Shown: positions 37,552 to 46,024, counted from the first letter of the stretch. The stretch is DNA of 64,000 bases from Candidatus Microthrix subdominans (GCA_016719385.1 JADJZA010000001.1:372001-436000); one strand, 5' to 3'. Notes: generated by a model not told the origin, from the letters alone. Numbers and translations are program-made.

Positions 37552-37710
37552 GTGGCCCCAGAAACGATGACGCCGACCGAGCAGTCTGCGGGTCACACCG
37601 CCCCCGACACAGTGGCGGAGGCCTCGATCGACGGCGCAGCGGCGCCGCTGGTCGAGGACGAGCTGTTGGTGGAGGAAGTCTCCATCGACGGCATGTGCGG
37701 GGTGTACTGA
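37552..37710 (+). CDS. mftA: Mycofactocin precursor peptide
   Basis: A 52-residue precursor, too small for automatic gene finders. It ends IDGMCGVY, the invariant mycofactocin core, preceded by the conserved leader end ELLVEEVS. MftC decarboxylates and crosslinks the terminal Val-Tyr pair, and MftE releases it for conversion to the redox cofactor. I chose the GTG at 37552 because GGGAGA precedes it; ATG at 37567 lacks a site. The leader is somewhat longer and more Ala/Thr/Pro-rich than in mycobacteria. mftB begins inside its last codons. Confidence 0.95.
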   Translation: MAPETMTPTEQSAGHTAPDTVAEASIDGAAAPLVEDELLVEEVSIDGMCGVY

Positions 37711-38087
37711 TCCCCGCCGACTCCGTTGAGGTTGGTGTTGATGTCGCTGGGGACGCCGACGCTGACCCTGGCGTCGAGACCGAGGTCGATCTCGACGACG
37801 CCTGGGCACTCAACCCTCGTGTATCGCTGCGTCCCGAACGTTTTGGGGCACTGGCCTATCACTTCGGCAATCGTCGGCTGTCGTTCCTTCGGCACCCGGA
37901 TCTGGTCCGCGTCGCCGAGGGACTGGCCGATGCCGATACCGTCGCCGAGGCACTCCGTACTGCCGGCGTTGCCGAGGCCCGCTGGCCGTCGTTCCAGCGC
38001 GCACTGACCACGCTGGCCGCTTCGGACATGGTGGTCAGGCGTCCCGCATCCAATGAAGTTCAACCGAGTGGGGAATCCGATGAGTGA
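37695..38087 (+). CDS. mftB: Mycofactocin precursor-binding chaperone (PqqD-like)
   Basis: The conserved region, from DDAWALNPRVSLRPERFGALAYHFGNRRLSF (quoted in part: RPERFGALAYHFGNRRLSF) to the helix WPSFQRALTTLAASDMVV, is the winged-helix RiPP recognition element that presents the MftA leader to MftC. The only in-frame start upstream is the GTG at 37695, inside the end of mftA, giving 130 residues. This includes a 40-residue acidic, Val/Asp-rich N-terminal extension not needed by the usual ~90-residue MftB. Translation is probably coupled to mftA, and the end overlaps the mftC start. Confidence 0.88.
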   Translation: MRGVLIPADSVEVGVDVAGDADADPGVETEVDLDDAWALNPRVSLRPERFGALAYHFGNRRLSFLRHPDLVRVAEGLADADTVAEALRTAGVAEARWPSFQRALTTLAASDMVVRRPASNEVQPSGESDE

Positions 38088-39297
38088 CCTGACCGTCCCA
38101 ATGACCCTCGGCCGCAGCGCGCCGGCCGTCGCCGACCAGCCGCCGTCGGCCACGCGCAGCCTCACCGACGACTTCAAGTCCGGCCTGGAGGCACCGATCT
38201 GCCTCACCTGGGAGCTGACGTACGCCTGCAACCTGGCGTGTCGGCACTGCCTGAGCTCATCGGGCCGCCGCAACCCGGCGGAGCTGAGCACCGAGGAGTG
38301 CTTCGGCGTTGTCGACGAGCTGCAGCGCCTCGGCGTGTTCTACGTCAACCTCGGCGGCGGCGAGCCGATGCTGCGGCGCGACTTCTTCGACATCGTCAAC
38401 TACTCGACCGACCACCAAGTGGGCGTCAAGTTCTCGACCAACGGCACCTACATCGACGCGTCGGCCGCCCGGCGATTGGCCAGCATGGACTACCTCGACA
38501 TCCAGGTGTCGATCGACGGCGCCACCGAGGCGGTCAACGACAACGTTCGCGGCGACGGTAGCTTCGCCTCCGCCCGGGCGGCCATGGACCACCTGGCGGC
38601 CGCCGACTTTGGCGCCTTCAAGATCTCGGTGGTCGTCACCCGCCAGAACGTCGACCAGCTCGACGACTTCCGGGCGATCGCCGACGAGCACGGCGCCCAG
38701 CTGCGCATCACACGCCTGCGACCCTCCGGCCGCGGCGCGGACACGTGGGACGAGCTACACCCAACCCAGGCTCAGCAGCGCGACCTGTACCACTGGCTGC
38801 TCGATCGGCCCGACGTGCTCACCGGCGACTCGTTCTTCCACCTCAACGCCCTGGGCTCCGAGCAACTGCCGGGGCTGAACCTGTGCGGGGCCGGGCGGGT
38901 CGTGTGCCTGATCGACCCGATCGGCGACGTGTACGCCTGCCCCTTCGTGATTCACGACGAGTTCCTCGCCGGCAACGTGCGCGATGCGGGTGGCTTCACC
39001 GGCGTGTGGAAGGGCTCGGACCTGTTTACGTCGCTGCGCGAGCCCACCTCGGCCGGCGCCTGCGCCAGCTGCGGCGCCTACGACGCCTGCCAGGGCGGCT
39101 GCATGGCCTCCAAGTTCTTCGTCGGCCTCGAGATGGACGACCCCGATCCCGAGTGCGTGCTCGGCCACGGCGAGACCCTGCTGGAACAGAAGCGGGCCTC
39201 GGGCCAGCTGGTCGGCGCCTCGGCACCGCCTCGCCCCAGCCAGGATCACAGCCGGCCTGGCGCCACCGTGCCGGTCAGCATCGCCACCCGGGGGTAG
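38080..39297 (+). CDS. mftC: Mycofactocin radical SAM maturase
   Basis: A 405-residue radical SAM/SPASM enzyme. The [4Fe-4S]-SAM motif CNLACRHC (Cys50, 54, 57) lies at the start of the barrel, followed by NLGGGEPMLR and STNGTYID. The SPASM-type auxiliary cluster region has CGAGRVVCLIDPIGDVYACPF and CASCGAYDACQGGC. It performs oxidative decarboxylation and crosslinking of the MftA C-terminal Val-Tyr. The ATG at 38080 overlaps the mftB stop by 8 bases. Its C-terminus has a short Ala/Pro/Arg-rich extension of about 25 residues. Confidence 0.95.
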   Translation: MSDLTVPMTLGRSAPAVADQPPSATRSLTDDFKSGLEAPICLTWELTYACNLACRHCLSSSGRRNPAELSTEECFGVVDELQRLGVFYVNLGGGEPMLRRDFFDIVNYSTDHQVGVKFSTNGTYIDASAARRLASMDYLDIQVSIDGATEAVNDNVRGDGSFASARAAMDHLAAADFGAFKISVVVTRQNVDQLDDFRAIADEHGAQLRITRLRPSGRGADTWDELHPTQAQQRDLYHWLLDRPDVLTGDSFFHLNALGSEQLPGLNLCGAGRVVCLIDPIGDVYACPFVIHDEFLAGNVRDAGGFTGVWKGSDLFTSLREPTSAGACASCGAYDACQGGCMASKFFVGLEMDDPDPECVLGHGETLLEQKRASGQLVGASAPPRPSQDHSRPGATVPVSIATRG

Positions 39298-39349
39298 GCC
39301 TGGCCGGGCGGTCGCCTTGTTCCACCCTCGGGCCGCACTATCCCATCTT

Positions 39350-39484
39350 TGGGACGATTGGAGGTCACCCCCCGGCCCGTAATCATCCCAGAGTGGCCAG
39401 GACACGCTCCGGGGGCTCGCTCCGGCCCGTGGGCCCCGGCGGGCTCGCAAGCCGCCGTGGCAGGCTGATGGGACGACTGGAGGT
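39350..39484. repeat. Pair of 16-bp direct repeats before the methyltransferase gene
   Basis: TGGGACGATTGGAGGT (39350-39365) and TGGGACGACTGGAGGT (39469-39484) differ at one base and are 119 bp apart. The second contains the GGAGG ribosome site of the O-methyltransferase gene, so the pair may mark a duplicated leader. The sequence between them holds several short GC hairpins. Confidence 0.55.
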
Positions 39485-39488
39485 TGTC

Positions 39489-40163
39489 ATGGCCGGCAAG
39501 GGGTTCGAGTTCACCGACGAGTTGCGCAGCTATGTGATGGACCACTCGGCCCTCGCTTCGGAGACCGACGCGCTGGCCGCCGCCAAGGCGTGGATGATCG
39601 AGCGCACCCACGAGGCGCTGGCTGACGTTTCGGGCATGCAGATCGCACCCGAGCAGGGGCCGCTGCTCACGATGCTGGCCCAGACGCTCGACGCCAGGCT
39701 GATCGTCGAGGTGGGCACGTTCACCGGCCTGTCGGCGCTGTGCCTGGCCGAGGGCCTCGCCGATGGCGGCCGGGTGCTGTGCCACGACCGCAGCGAGGAG
39801 TGGACTGCCGTCGCCCGGGAAGGCTGGCGGCTTGCAGGCCTGAACGATCGCATCGAGCTGAGGCTGGGCCCGGCCGCCACGACCCTCGCCGACCTGCCCG
39901 ACGAGCCGATCGACCTGGCCTTCATCGACGCCGACAAGGGCGGCTACATCGGTTACCACGACATGATCGTGCCCCGCCTCCGCGCCGGGGGGCTGCTCGT
40001 GGTTGACAACGTGCTGTGGTCGGGCCGGGTGGTCGATCCCAGCGCCGACGACGGAAACACGCGGGCCATCCGGGCCTACAACGACTATGCCGCCGCCGAC
40101 GAGCGGGTCGACGTCACGATCGTGAACGTCGGTGACGGCCTGCTCCTGGCCCGCAAGCGGTAG
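39489..40163 (+). CDS. Class I O-methyltransferase, caffeoyl-CoA OMT-like
   Basis: A 224-residue SAM-dependent methyltransferase. Residues 74-90 hold the SAM motif VEVGTFTGLSALCLAEGL, followed by the metal/substrate region AFIDADKGGYIGYHDMIVPRL and GGLLVVDNVLWSGRVVD, all typical of the CCoAOMT-like catechol/phenol O-methyltransferases. GGAGG precedes the ATG at 39489. It lies between mftC and two OYE-type oxidoreductase genes on the same strand, so it may be part of the mycofactocin neighbourhood, though its substrate cannot be read from the sequence. Confidence 0.88.
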   Translation: MAGKGFEFTDELRSYVMDHSALASETDALAAAKAWMIERTHEALADVSGMQIAPEQGPLLTMLAQTLDARLIVEVGTFTGLSALCLAEGLADGGRVLCHDRSEEWTAVAREGWRLAGLNDRIELRLGPAATTLADLPDEPIDLAFIDADKGGYIGYHDMIVPRLRAGGLLVVDNVLWSGRVVDPSADDGNTRAIRAYNDYAAADERVDVTIVNVGDGLLLARKR

Positions 40164-40299
40164 CCCGCGGCACGACCGGCCTTGGTCCGGACGTGACAAC
40201 ACGGATGTGTGCATCGGCCCGTAGACGACCCTGCCATCACAAGCAGCTAGTCGCCCTGTGGGCCCGGGCGTTCGCCACGGGAAGCGAACAAGGGCGATC

Positions 40300-42273
40300 A
40301 TGGGGGGCGTGACCCTCCTCGACCCGATCGAACTCGGACCTCGTACGGCCCCGAACCGGGTCCTGTTCGGTCCCCACGAGACCAACCTTGGTCGCAACCG
40401 CACGATCTCGGAGCGTCACGTCGCCTACTACGCACGACGAGCCGAGGGCGGGGCAGGAACGATTGTCGTCGAGGAGGCCTCTGTCCACCCGAGCGACTGG
40501 CCCTACGAACGGTCACCGCTGGCGTCGGAGTGCGGTCCTGGGTGGTCGGCCGTCGCGGACGCCTGCCGTCCCCACGGTGCACTGGTGTTGGCTGCGCTCG
40601 GGCATTCCGGAGGACAGGGCACCTCGCACTGGAGCCAACGCGAGCTGTGGGCCCCGTCCCGGGTGCCCGAGGTGGACACCCGCGAGGTGCCCAAGCAGAT
40701 GGAGGCCGCCGACATCGAGGCGGTCGTCGCCGGGTTTGGCTCGGCGGCCGCCGACGCCCGGGCCGCCGGCCTCGACGGTGTCGAGGTCAATGCCGGACAG
40801 CACTCGCTGGTGCGCCAGTTCCTCTCCGGCTTGACCAACCAGCGGGGCGACGAGTGGGCCGACCGCACCCGCTTCGCGCGCGACGTGCTGGGCGCCATCC
40901 GGGCCGCGCAGGGCCCGGAGGGTGTGCTCGGCCTGCGGCTCAGCTGCGACGAGTACGCACCGTGGGCGGGCATCACGCCCGACGATGCCCCAACCCTTGC
41001 CGCCGAGTTGGGCGAGCTGATCGATTACCTGGTCGTCGTGTCGGGGTCGATCTACACCGTCGGCGCCACCCGGCCCGACACCCACGTGCCCGCCGGCTTC
41101 AACCTGGGGCTGTGCGCCTCGGTGCGCACCGCAATGAGCGCCGCCCACGGCGAACGGGTGGCGGTGATCGCCCAGGGGTCGATTGTCGACGTCGACATGG
41201 CAGGCAGCGCGCTGAGCGACGGCTCGGCCGACCTGGTCGAGATGACCCGGGCTCAGATCGCCGACCCCGACCTGGTCGCCAAGGCGTCGGCCGGTGTGAG
41301 CGACCAGATCCGCCCATGCGTCAGGTGCAACCAGCTGTGCAAGGTGCGCGACAACCGCAACCCGATCGTCAGCTGCATTGGCGAACCTCGCTCCGGCCAC
41401 GAGACGACCGACGTCGAACCGCCCCGGCAGCTCGTGAGCGTCTCGACCCGGCCATCGCCTGCCCCCAAGGTGACCGTGATCGGCGCGGGGCCGGCCGGAC
41501 TGGAGGCCGCACGGGTGGCGGCACTGCGCGGCTGCGAGGTCACCGTCATCGATGCGGCCGACCGCGCCGGCGGAGCGGTCCCCGACTGGTCGGCGGCGAC
41601 CGGCCGGGAACCGCTGGTCGCACTGGTCAACTGGATGGAGTCGGAGTGCCGTCGGCTGGGGGTGGGCTTCGAGTTGAGCCGACGGGTGGGCGCCGACGAG
41701 GTGGCCGCCCTGGCCGGGGAAGGTCGGGTCGTGCTGGCCACCGGGTCGCAGCCGGGCGAGCGCAGCTACGAGGTCACGTCAACCGCCGAAGTGATCCCGG
41801 CCGGCGAGCTGATGGCGGGGCGCCTCGAGGGCCTCGAGCCCGGGCCCGTGGCGATCTGGGACCCGATCGGCGGACCGATCGCCGTGTCGATCGCCGAGCT
41901 GCTTGTCGGGGAGGGGCGGGCCGTGCACCTGATCACCGGCGACCAGATCATCGGCAACGAACTGTCGCGCACCGGCGATCTGGCCCCGGCCAACGCCCGC
42001 CTGGCCCAAGCGGGGGTGACCATGCACCGGCGCCGTATCCTGCGTAAGGTGCGCAAGCGGGACGTCGAGGTGGACAACAAGTTCACGGGTGAACGGGAGC
42101 GCATCGTCGCCAACGCCCTGATCGACGCCGGGCACCGGCTGCCCGACGACGCCTTTGCCGCCGTCGATCGCAGTGTCGCCCGGATCGGTGATTGCGTCGC
42201 CCCCCGCACGATCGCCCAGGCGGTGCTCGAAGGTCGACGCTGGGCGCAGGCCATGTCCTTGAGGCACCAGTGA
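40300..42273 (+). CDS. FadH/OYE-family flavin oxidoreductase, mycofactocin-associated (1)
   Basis: About 657 residues. An N-terminal old-yellow-enzyme barrel binds FMN (VLFGPHETNLG, then HSLVRQFLSG). A four-cysteine [4Fe-4S] motif follows near residue 340 (RPCVRCNQLCKVRDNRN, plus a later C). The C-terminal FAD/NAD domain begins with VIGAGPAGLEAARVA near 393, the layout of 2,4-dienoyl-CoA reductase. Two such enzymes in tandem beside mftABC fit the pair known from mycofactocin clusters. Their substrates are unknown. The ATG at 40300 was chosen; GTG at 40309 is possible. Compared with the next gene it lacks several barrel residues, so catalytic capacity is uncertain. Confidence 0.85.
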   Translation: MGGVTLLDPIELGPRTAPNRVLFGPHETNLGRNRTISERHVAYYARRAEGGAGTIVVEEASVHPSDWPYERSPLASECGPGWSAVADACRPHGALVLAALGHSGGQGTSHWSQRELWAPSRVPEVDTREVPKQMEAADIEAVVAGFGSAAADARAAGLDGVEVNAGQHSLVRQFLSGLTNQRGDEWADRTRFARDVLGAIRAAQGPEGVLGLRLSCDEYAPWAGITPDDAPTLAAELGELIDYLVVVSGSIYTVGATRPDTHVPAGFNLGLCASVRTAMSAAHGERVAVIAQGSIVDVDMAGSALSDGSADLVEMTRAQIADPDLVAKASAGVSDQIRPCVRCNQLCKVRDNRNPIVSCIGEPRSGHETTDVEPPRQLVSVSTRPSPAPKVTVIGAGPAGLEAARVAALRGCEVTVIDAADRAGGAVPDWSAATGREPLVALVNWMESECRRLGVGFELSRRVGADEVAALAGEGRVVLATGSQPGERSYEVTSTAEVIPAGELMAGRLEGLEPGPVAIWDPIGGPIAVSIAELLVGEGRAVHLITGDQIIGNELSRTGDLAPANARLAQAGVTMHRRRILRKVRKRDVEVDNKFTGERERIVANALIDAGHRLPDDAFAAVDRSVARIGDCVAPRTIAQAVLEGRRWAQAMSLRHQ

Positions 42274-42410
42274 ACGTCCGCACGGCGAACCCAGGGTCGC
42301 CGAACCCGGCAGCTGCGAACCCACCCCTGACGCACCCGGACGCTGTGAACCCGGACGTTGGGAATTCAGACGCGATGACCCGCGTCCCGAGCGAAGCGGT
42401 GAACCGATGA
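42270..42410 (+). CDS. 46-residue Asn-Pro-rich small frame linking the two OYE genes
   Basis: An open frame starting GTG inside the stop of the upstream gene (GTGA) and ending TGA inside the start of the next (ATGA). The product repeats short Asn-Pro units (ANPGSPNPAAANPP, VNPDV). It has no recognised family and could be a coupling leader or simply a low-complexity linker. The exact double overlap is the only evidence that it is translated. Confidence 0.4.
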   Translation: MNVRTANPGSPNPAAANPPLTHPDAVNPDVGNSDAMTRVPSEAVNR

Positions 42411-44353
42411 CCGAACGTCTGCTGTGGTCGCCCCTTCGGCTCGGGCCGGTGACCGTGCGCAACCGGGTGGTGTTCTCGGCGCACCTCACCAACTACGCCG
42501 TCGATGGTCGGCCGTCGCCCCAGCACGTCGCCTACTACGCCGATCGTGCGGAGGGCGGGGCCGGGCTGATCATCACCGAGGAGCACTCCACTCACCCGAC
42601 CGACTGGCCGTACGAGAAGCTGATCCACGGCTTCAACCGCGATGTGATCCCGGGGTACAAGGCGATCACCGAGGCGGTGCACGCCCACCGCACGCCGATC
42701 TTCGCCCAGATCAACCACAACGGCGGTCAGGCGTCGTCGATGTACACGCGGTTGCCGGTGTGGGCGCCCTCGGCGGTGGCCGACCCGCTGTTCCGCGAGG
42801 TGCCCAAGGCGGTCGACCAGGCCGAGATCGAGGAGATCATCGCCGGGTACGCACTGGTGGCGGCCAACTGCGCCGAGGGCGGTTTCGACGGGATCGAGCT
42901 GCAGTGCAGCCACAGCTCGATCGTGCGCGGGTTTCTGTCGCCGGCGACCAACCGCCGCACCGACGGCTACGGAGGATCGCTGGCCAACCGCACCCGCCTG
43001 CTGCTCGAGCTGGTCGTGGCGGTCCGCGCCGCCATCGGCCCCGACCTGGCACTGGGCGTGCGGCTGTGCGGCGACGAGCTGATCGAGGGCGGCACGACGA
43101 TCGACGATGCAATCGAGGTGGCCAAGATGGTGGAGGCCACCGGTGCGGTCGACTACCTCAACACCTCGATCGGGGTGGCGACGGCGTCGCTGTTCATGAT
43201 CGAGGCGTCGATGCACATCCCGCCCGGGTATGCGTCGTTCATCCCGTCGGCGCTGCGCGAGGTGGTCGACCTGCCGGTGGTGGGCGTCGGCCGCTTCAAG
43301 GACCCCCTCCAGGCCGAGCGGGCGCTCACCGAGGGCCATTGCGACCTGGTGGGCGTGGTGCGGGGCCAGATCGCCGACGCCGCCTTCGCCGCCAAGTCGC
43401 GGGCCGGCAAGGTGGAGTCGGTTCGGCTGTGCCTGTCGTGTAACCAGGAGTGCGTCGGCCGCATGGGCCTCAACCGCTGGCTGGGCTGCATCGAGAATCC
43501 GCGCACCGGGCGCGAGTCTGAGGGTGTCGGCGATGCCCAGCCGGTCACGCTGACCAAGCGGGTGCTCGTCGCCGGCGGAGGCCCGGCCGGGCTTCAGGCT
43601 GCCATCGCTGCGGCGCGCAACGGTCACCGGGTGACGCTGTGCGAGCGGCACGAGCTGACCGGGGGAGCGGTGCGCCTGGCGGCGTCGGTGCCGAATCGGG
43701 CCGAGTTCGGGGACCTGGTGCGCAACCAGTTCGCCGAGGCCACCCGGTTGGGCGTCGAGATCGAGACCGGCGTGGAACTAGACGCCGCAGCGGTCATCGC
43801 CCGCCGGCCGGATGCGGTGGTCGTCGCCACGGGGTCCCGCCCGGCCCGCCCGTTCTGGGCGCCCGGCGACGACCACCGCATCGTCGACGTGGTCGACGTG
43901 CTCACCGGCGCCGCCAGCCCCGAGGGACGGGTGCTCGTGCTCGATGAGCTGGGCTTCCACCACGCCACGTCGGTGGCCGAGCTGCTGGCCGATCGTGGCT
44001 GCCAGGTGGAGGTGGCGACGCCTGGCATGGTCGTCGGTCAGGACCTGGGCATCACGCTCGACCTGGAGACCTGGTGGATGCGGGCCGAATCTAAGGGGAT
44101 CGTTCAGACCACCGAGCTGGCGCCGATGGGCTGGGACGACGGCACGGTTTCGTTCCAGCACCACCCCACCGGAACGATGGTTGAGCGCAGGGTCGACTGG
44201 CTGGTCCTGGCCGTGCCGCCCGCCCCGGCCGAGGAGCTGTACCTCGACCTGCTCGAGGCCGGCGTCAGCGTGCAGCGGGTGGGCGACGCCGTCGCACCCC
44301 GCCGGGCCCACGCTGCGGTCGTCGATGGCGAACGCATCGGCGCCGCTCTCTAG
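42407..44353 (+). CDS. FadH/OYE-family flavin oxidoreductase, mycofactocin-associated (2)
   Basis: A 648-residue paralogue of the preceding enzyme with the same three parts: an OYE barrel (VVFSAHLTNYAVDGRP; the substrate-binding region HNGGQASSMYTR and the SPATNRRTDGYGGSLANR block), a [4Fe-4S] Cys cluster near residue 342 (LCLSCNQECVGRMGLNR and a later GCIENP) and a C-terminal FAD/NAD domain (GGGPAGLQAAIAAARNG near 390). Barrel motifs are better conserved here than in the first copy. It would reduce an activated double bond with electrons from NAD(P)H or a mycofactocin-linked source. A 63-bp repeat array follows its stop. Confidence 0.88.
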   Translation: MTERLLWSPLRLGPVTVRNRVVFSAHLTNYAVDGRPSPQHVAYYADRAEGGAGLIITEEHSTHPTDWPYEKLIHGFNRDVIPGYKAITEAVHAHRTPIFAQINHNGGQASSMYTRLPVWAPSAVADPLFREVPKAVDQAEIEEIIAGYALVAANCAEGGFDGIELQCSHSSIVRGFLSPATNRRTDGYGGSLANRTRLLLELVVAVRAAIGPDLALGVRLCGDELIEGGTTIDDAIEVAKMVEATGAVDYLNTSIGVATASLFMIEASMHIPPGYASFIPSALREVVDLPVVGVGRFKDPLQAERALTEGHCDLVGVVRGQIADAAFAAKSRAGKVESVRLCLSCNQECVGRMGLNRWLGCIENPRTGRESEGVGDAQPVTLTKRVLVAGGGPAGLQAAIAAARNGHRVTLCERHELTGGAVRLAASVPNRAEFGDLVRNQFAEATRLGVEIETGVELDAAAVIARRPDAVVVATGSRPARPFWAPGDDHRIVDVVDVLTGAASPEGRVLVLDELGFHHATSVAELLADRGCQVEVATPGMVVGQDLGITLDLETWWMRAESKGIVQTTELAPMGWDDGTVSFQHHPTGTMVERRVDWLVLAVPPAPAEELYLDLLEAGVSVQRVGDAVAPRRAHAAVVDGERIGAAL

Positions 44354-44386
44354 CTCGACACGTCGAGGCCGCCGCCGCTCAAACCA

Positions 44387-44510
44387 ATCCCGAAGTGGGG
44401 AGCCCGGAGCGCGCTCAGACGGTTGTTTGGGCTCCCGAGTTGCGGGTCCATCCCGAAGTGGGGAGCCCGGAGCGCGCTCAGACGGTTGTTTGGGCTCCCG
44501 AGTTGCGGGT
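44387..44510. repeat. 63-bp tandem hairpin repeat, array B (2 copies)
   Basis: Units begin at 44387 and 44450 (63-bp period). Each has AAGTGGGGAGCCCGGAGCGC, then a GGTTGTTTGGGCTCCCGAGTT end; the GGGAGCCC and GGGCTCCC arms pair. It lies between the second OYE gene and the convergent pyrE, and shares period and core with arrays A and C. Confidence 0.9.
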
Positions 44511-44554
44511 GCGGGCGCAGTTGCGGGTGAGGGCGCGAGGTGTGGGCACCCGGG

Positions 44555-45097
44555 TCAGGCGGCGGCTTCCAGATCGGCTCGGTTGACCACCGAGGCCAGC
44601 GTCAGCCCCTCGGCGGTGAGCGCCTCGGTGCCGCCCTCGGAGCGGTCGATCACGCACACGACGTCGCTGATCTGCGCACCGACGCCCCGCAGGTCGGCGG
44701 TGGACAGCACGACCTGGCCGCCGGAGGTGATCACGTCCTCGACGATCAACACCCGCTTGCCGTCCACGTCGGCGCCTTCGGCGAACTTGGCCGTGCCGTA
44801 CTTCTTGGCTTCCTTGCGCACGAAGCAGGCGGGCAGGCTGGTGACGCGGGCCAGGGCGGTGACCACCGGGATGCCGCCCATCTCCAGGCCGGCCAACACC
44901 TCGATGCCCTCGGGCACCAGCGTGGCCATCGCCTCGGCCACGTCGGCGAGAAGCAACGGGTCGGATTCGAAGCGGTACTTGTCGAAGTACTCGTTCGACA
45001 CGCGGCCGGAGCGAAGCGTGAACTCGCCGGTGAGGTGCGAGGAGACGTAAATGCGGCGGGCGAGGTCGGCCCGGATGGCGTCGTCGGTGATCGGCAT
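44555..45097 (-). CDS. pyrE: Orotate phosphoribosyltransferase
   Basis: A 180-residue PRTase that joins orotate and PRPP to form OMP in pyrimidine synthesis. The PRPP-binding motif RVLIVEDVITSGG and the flexible-loop RKEAKKYGTAKF are clear, as is the N-terminal GEFTLRSGRVSNEYFDKYRFE. The ATG at 45097 gives the family's usual start; the longer frame upstream overlaps the nei-like gene's promoter region. The gene is divergent from that glycosylase. Confidence 0.92.
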   Translation of the reverse strand: MPITDDAIRADLARRIYVSSHLTGEFTLRSGRVSNEYFDKYRFESDPLLLADVAEAMATLVPEGIEVLAGLEMGGIPVVTALARVTSLPACFVRKEAKKYGTAKFAEGADVDGKRVLIVEDVITSGGQVVLSTADLRGVGAQISDVVCVIDRSEGGTEALTAEGLTLASVVNRADLEAAA

Positions 45098-45187
45098 GGT
45101 CGAGAACTCTACGGTCCGGGACGCTCGGTCCCGTACTCCCTGTTGGGCACGCTCATGTCCCCGCACGATCTGGGCCAGACTCTGGGC

Positions 45188-46024
45188 ATGCCCGAGGGTC
45201 ACATCATCCACCGGTTGGCTCGACACATCAGGCGAAGTCTGGGCGACGACCCGGTGGCGGTCTCGTCACCCCAGGGGCGTTTCGCCGATTCGGCGGCGCT
45301 GCTCAACGGACAGCGGATGACCCGAACCGAGGCCTGGGGCAAGGATCTGTTCGTGCACTGGGAGGGCGGCGAGATCCTCCACGTGCATCTGGGGCTGATC
45401 GGCAAGTTTCGCCTCAGCCCTGCTCCCGGCCCCGACCCCCGGGACACGATCCGGCTTCGTCTCGAAGGAACCGGGCCCGGCGACCCCGGCGAGGGCGGAA
45501 CAGGCTCGGTAGTCGAAGGAGACGTGTGGGACCTGACCGGGCCGATGACCTGTCGGCTGATCACCCCTGCTGAGCAGCGGGCGGTCACCGACAGGTTGGG
45601 GGCCGACCCGTTGCGGCGCAATCCCGACGTCGAAGCGGCACGCACCCGGTTCCTGGCGACCAAACGCCCGGTGGCCGCCGTGTTGTTGGACCAGCGGATC
45701 ATCGCCGGCATCGGCAACGTGTACCGGGCCGAGCTGCTCTTTCGTGCGGAGATCCACCCGGAGCTCCCGGCAAACGAACTGTCGGAGGCCGACTTCGATT
45801 CGCTGTGGGACGACACGGTCAAGTTGATGCGCATCGGTACGCGCCTCGGCAACATCATCACCACCGAACCGGACGAGATCGGTCGCTCACCCGGCAGGAT
45901 GAAAGCCGACGATCGGCTCTACGTCTACAAGCGCCAGCACTGCCGGCGTTGCGGCAGCGACATCGCCATCGCCGAGGTGGCGGGGCGCAACTGCTACTTC
46001 TGTCCCACCTGCCAGCCCCGGTAG
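45188..46024 (+). CDS. Fpg/Nei-family DNA glycosylase
   Basis: A 278-residue base-excision repair enzyme with the N-terminal MPEGH (catalytic Pro2, Glu3 after Met removal), a helix-two-turn-helix with AGIGNVYRAELLF near residue 175, and a C-terminal zinc finger of four cysteines (CRRCG ... CYFCPTC). The MPEGHIIHR start and overall layout fit actinobacterial Nei2-type endonuclease VIII, which removes oxidised pyrimidines, rather than MutM. It is divergent from pyrE. Confidence 0.9.
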   Translation: MPEGHIIHRLARHIRRSLGDDPVAVSSPQGRFADSAALLNGQRMTRTEAWGKDLFVHWEGGEILHVHLGLIGKFRLSPAPGPDPRDTIRLRLEGTGPGDPGEGGTGSVVEGDVWDLTGPMTCRLITPAEQRAVTDRLGADPLRRNPDVEAARTRFLATKRPVAAVLLDQRIIAGIGNVYRAELLFRAEIHPELPANELSEADFDSLWDDTVKLMRIGTRLGNIITTEPDEIGRSPGRMKADDRLYVYKRQHCRRCGSDIAIAEVAGRNCYFCPTCQPR

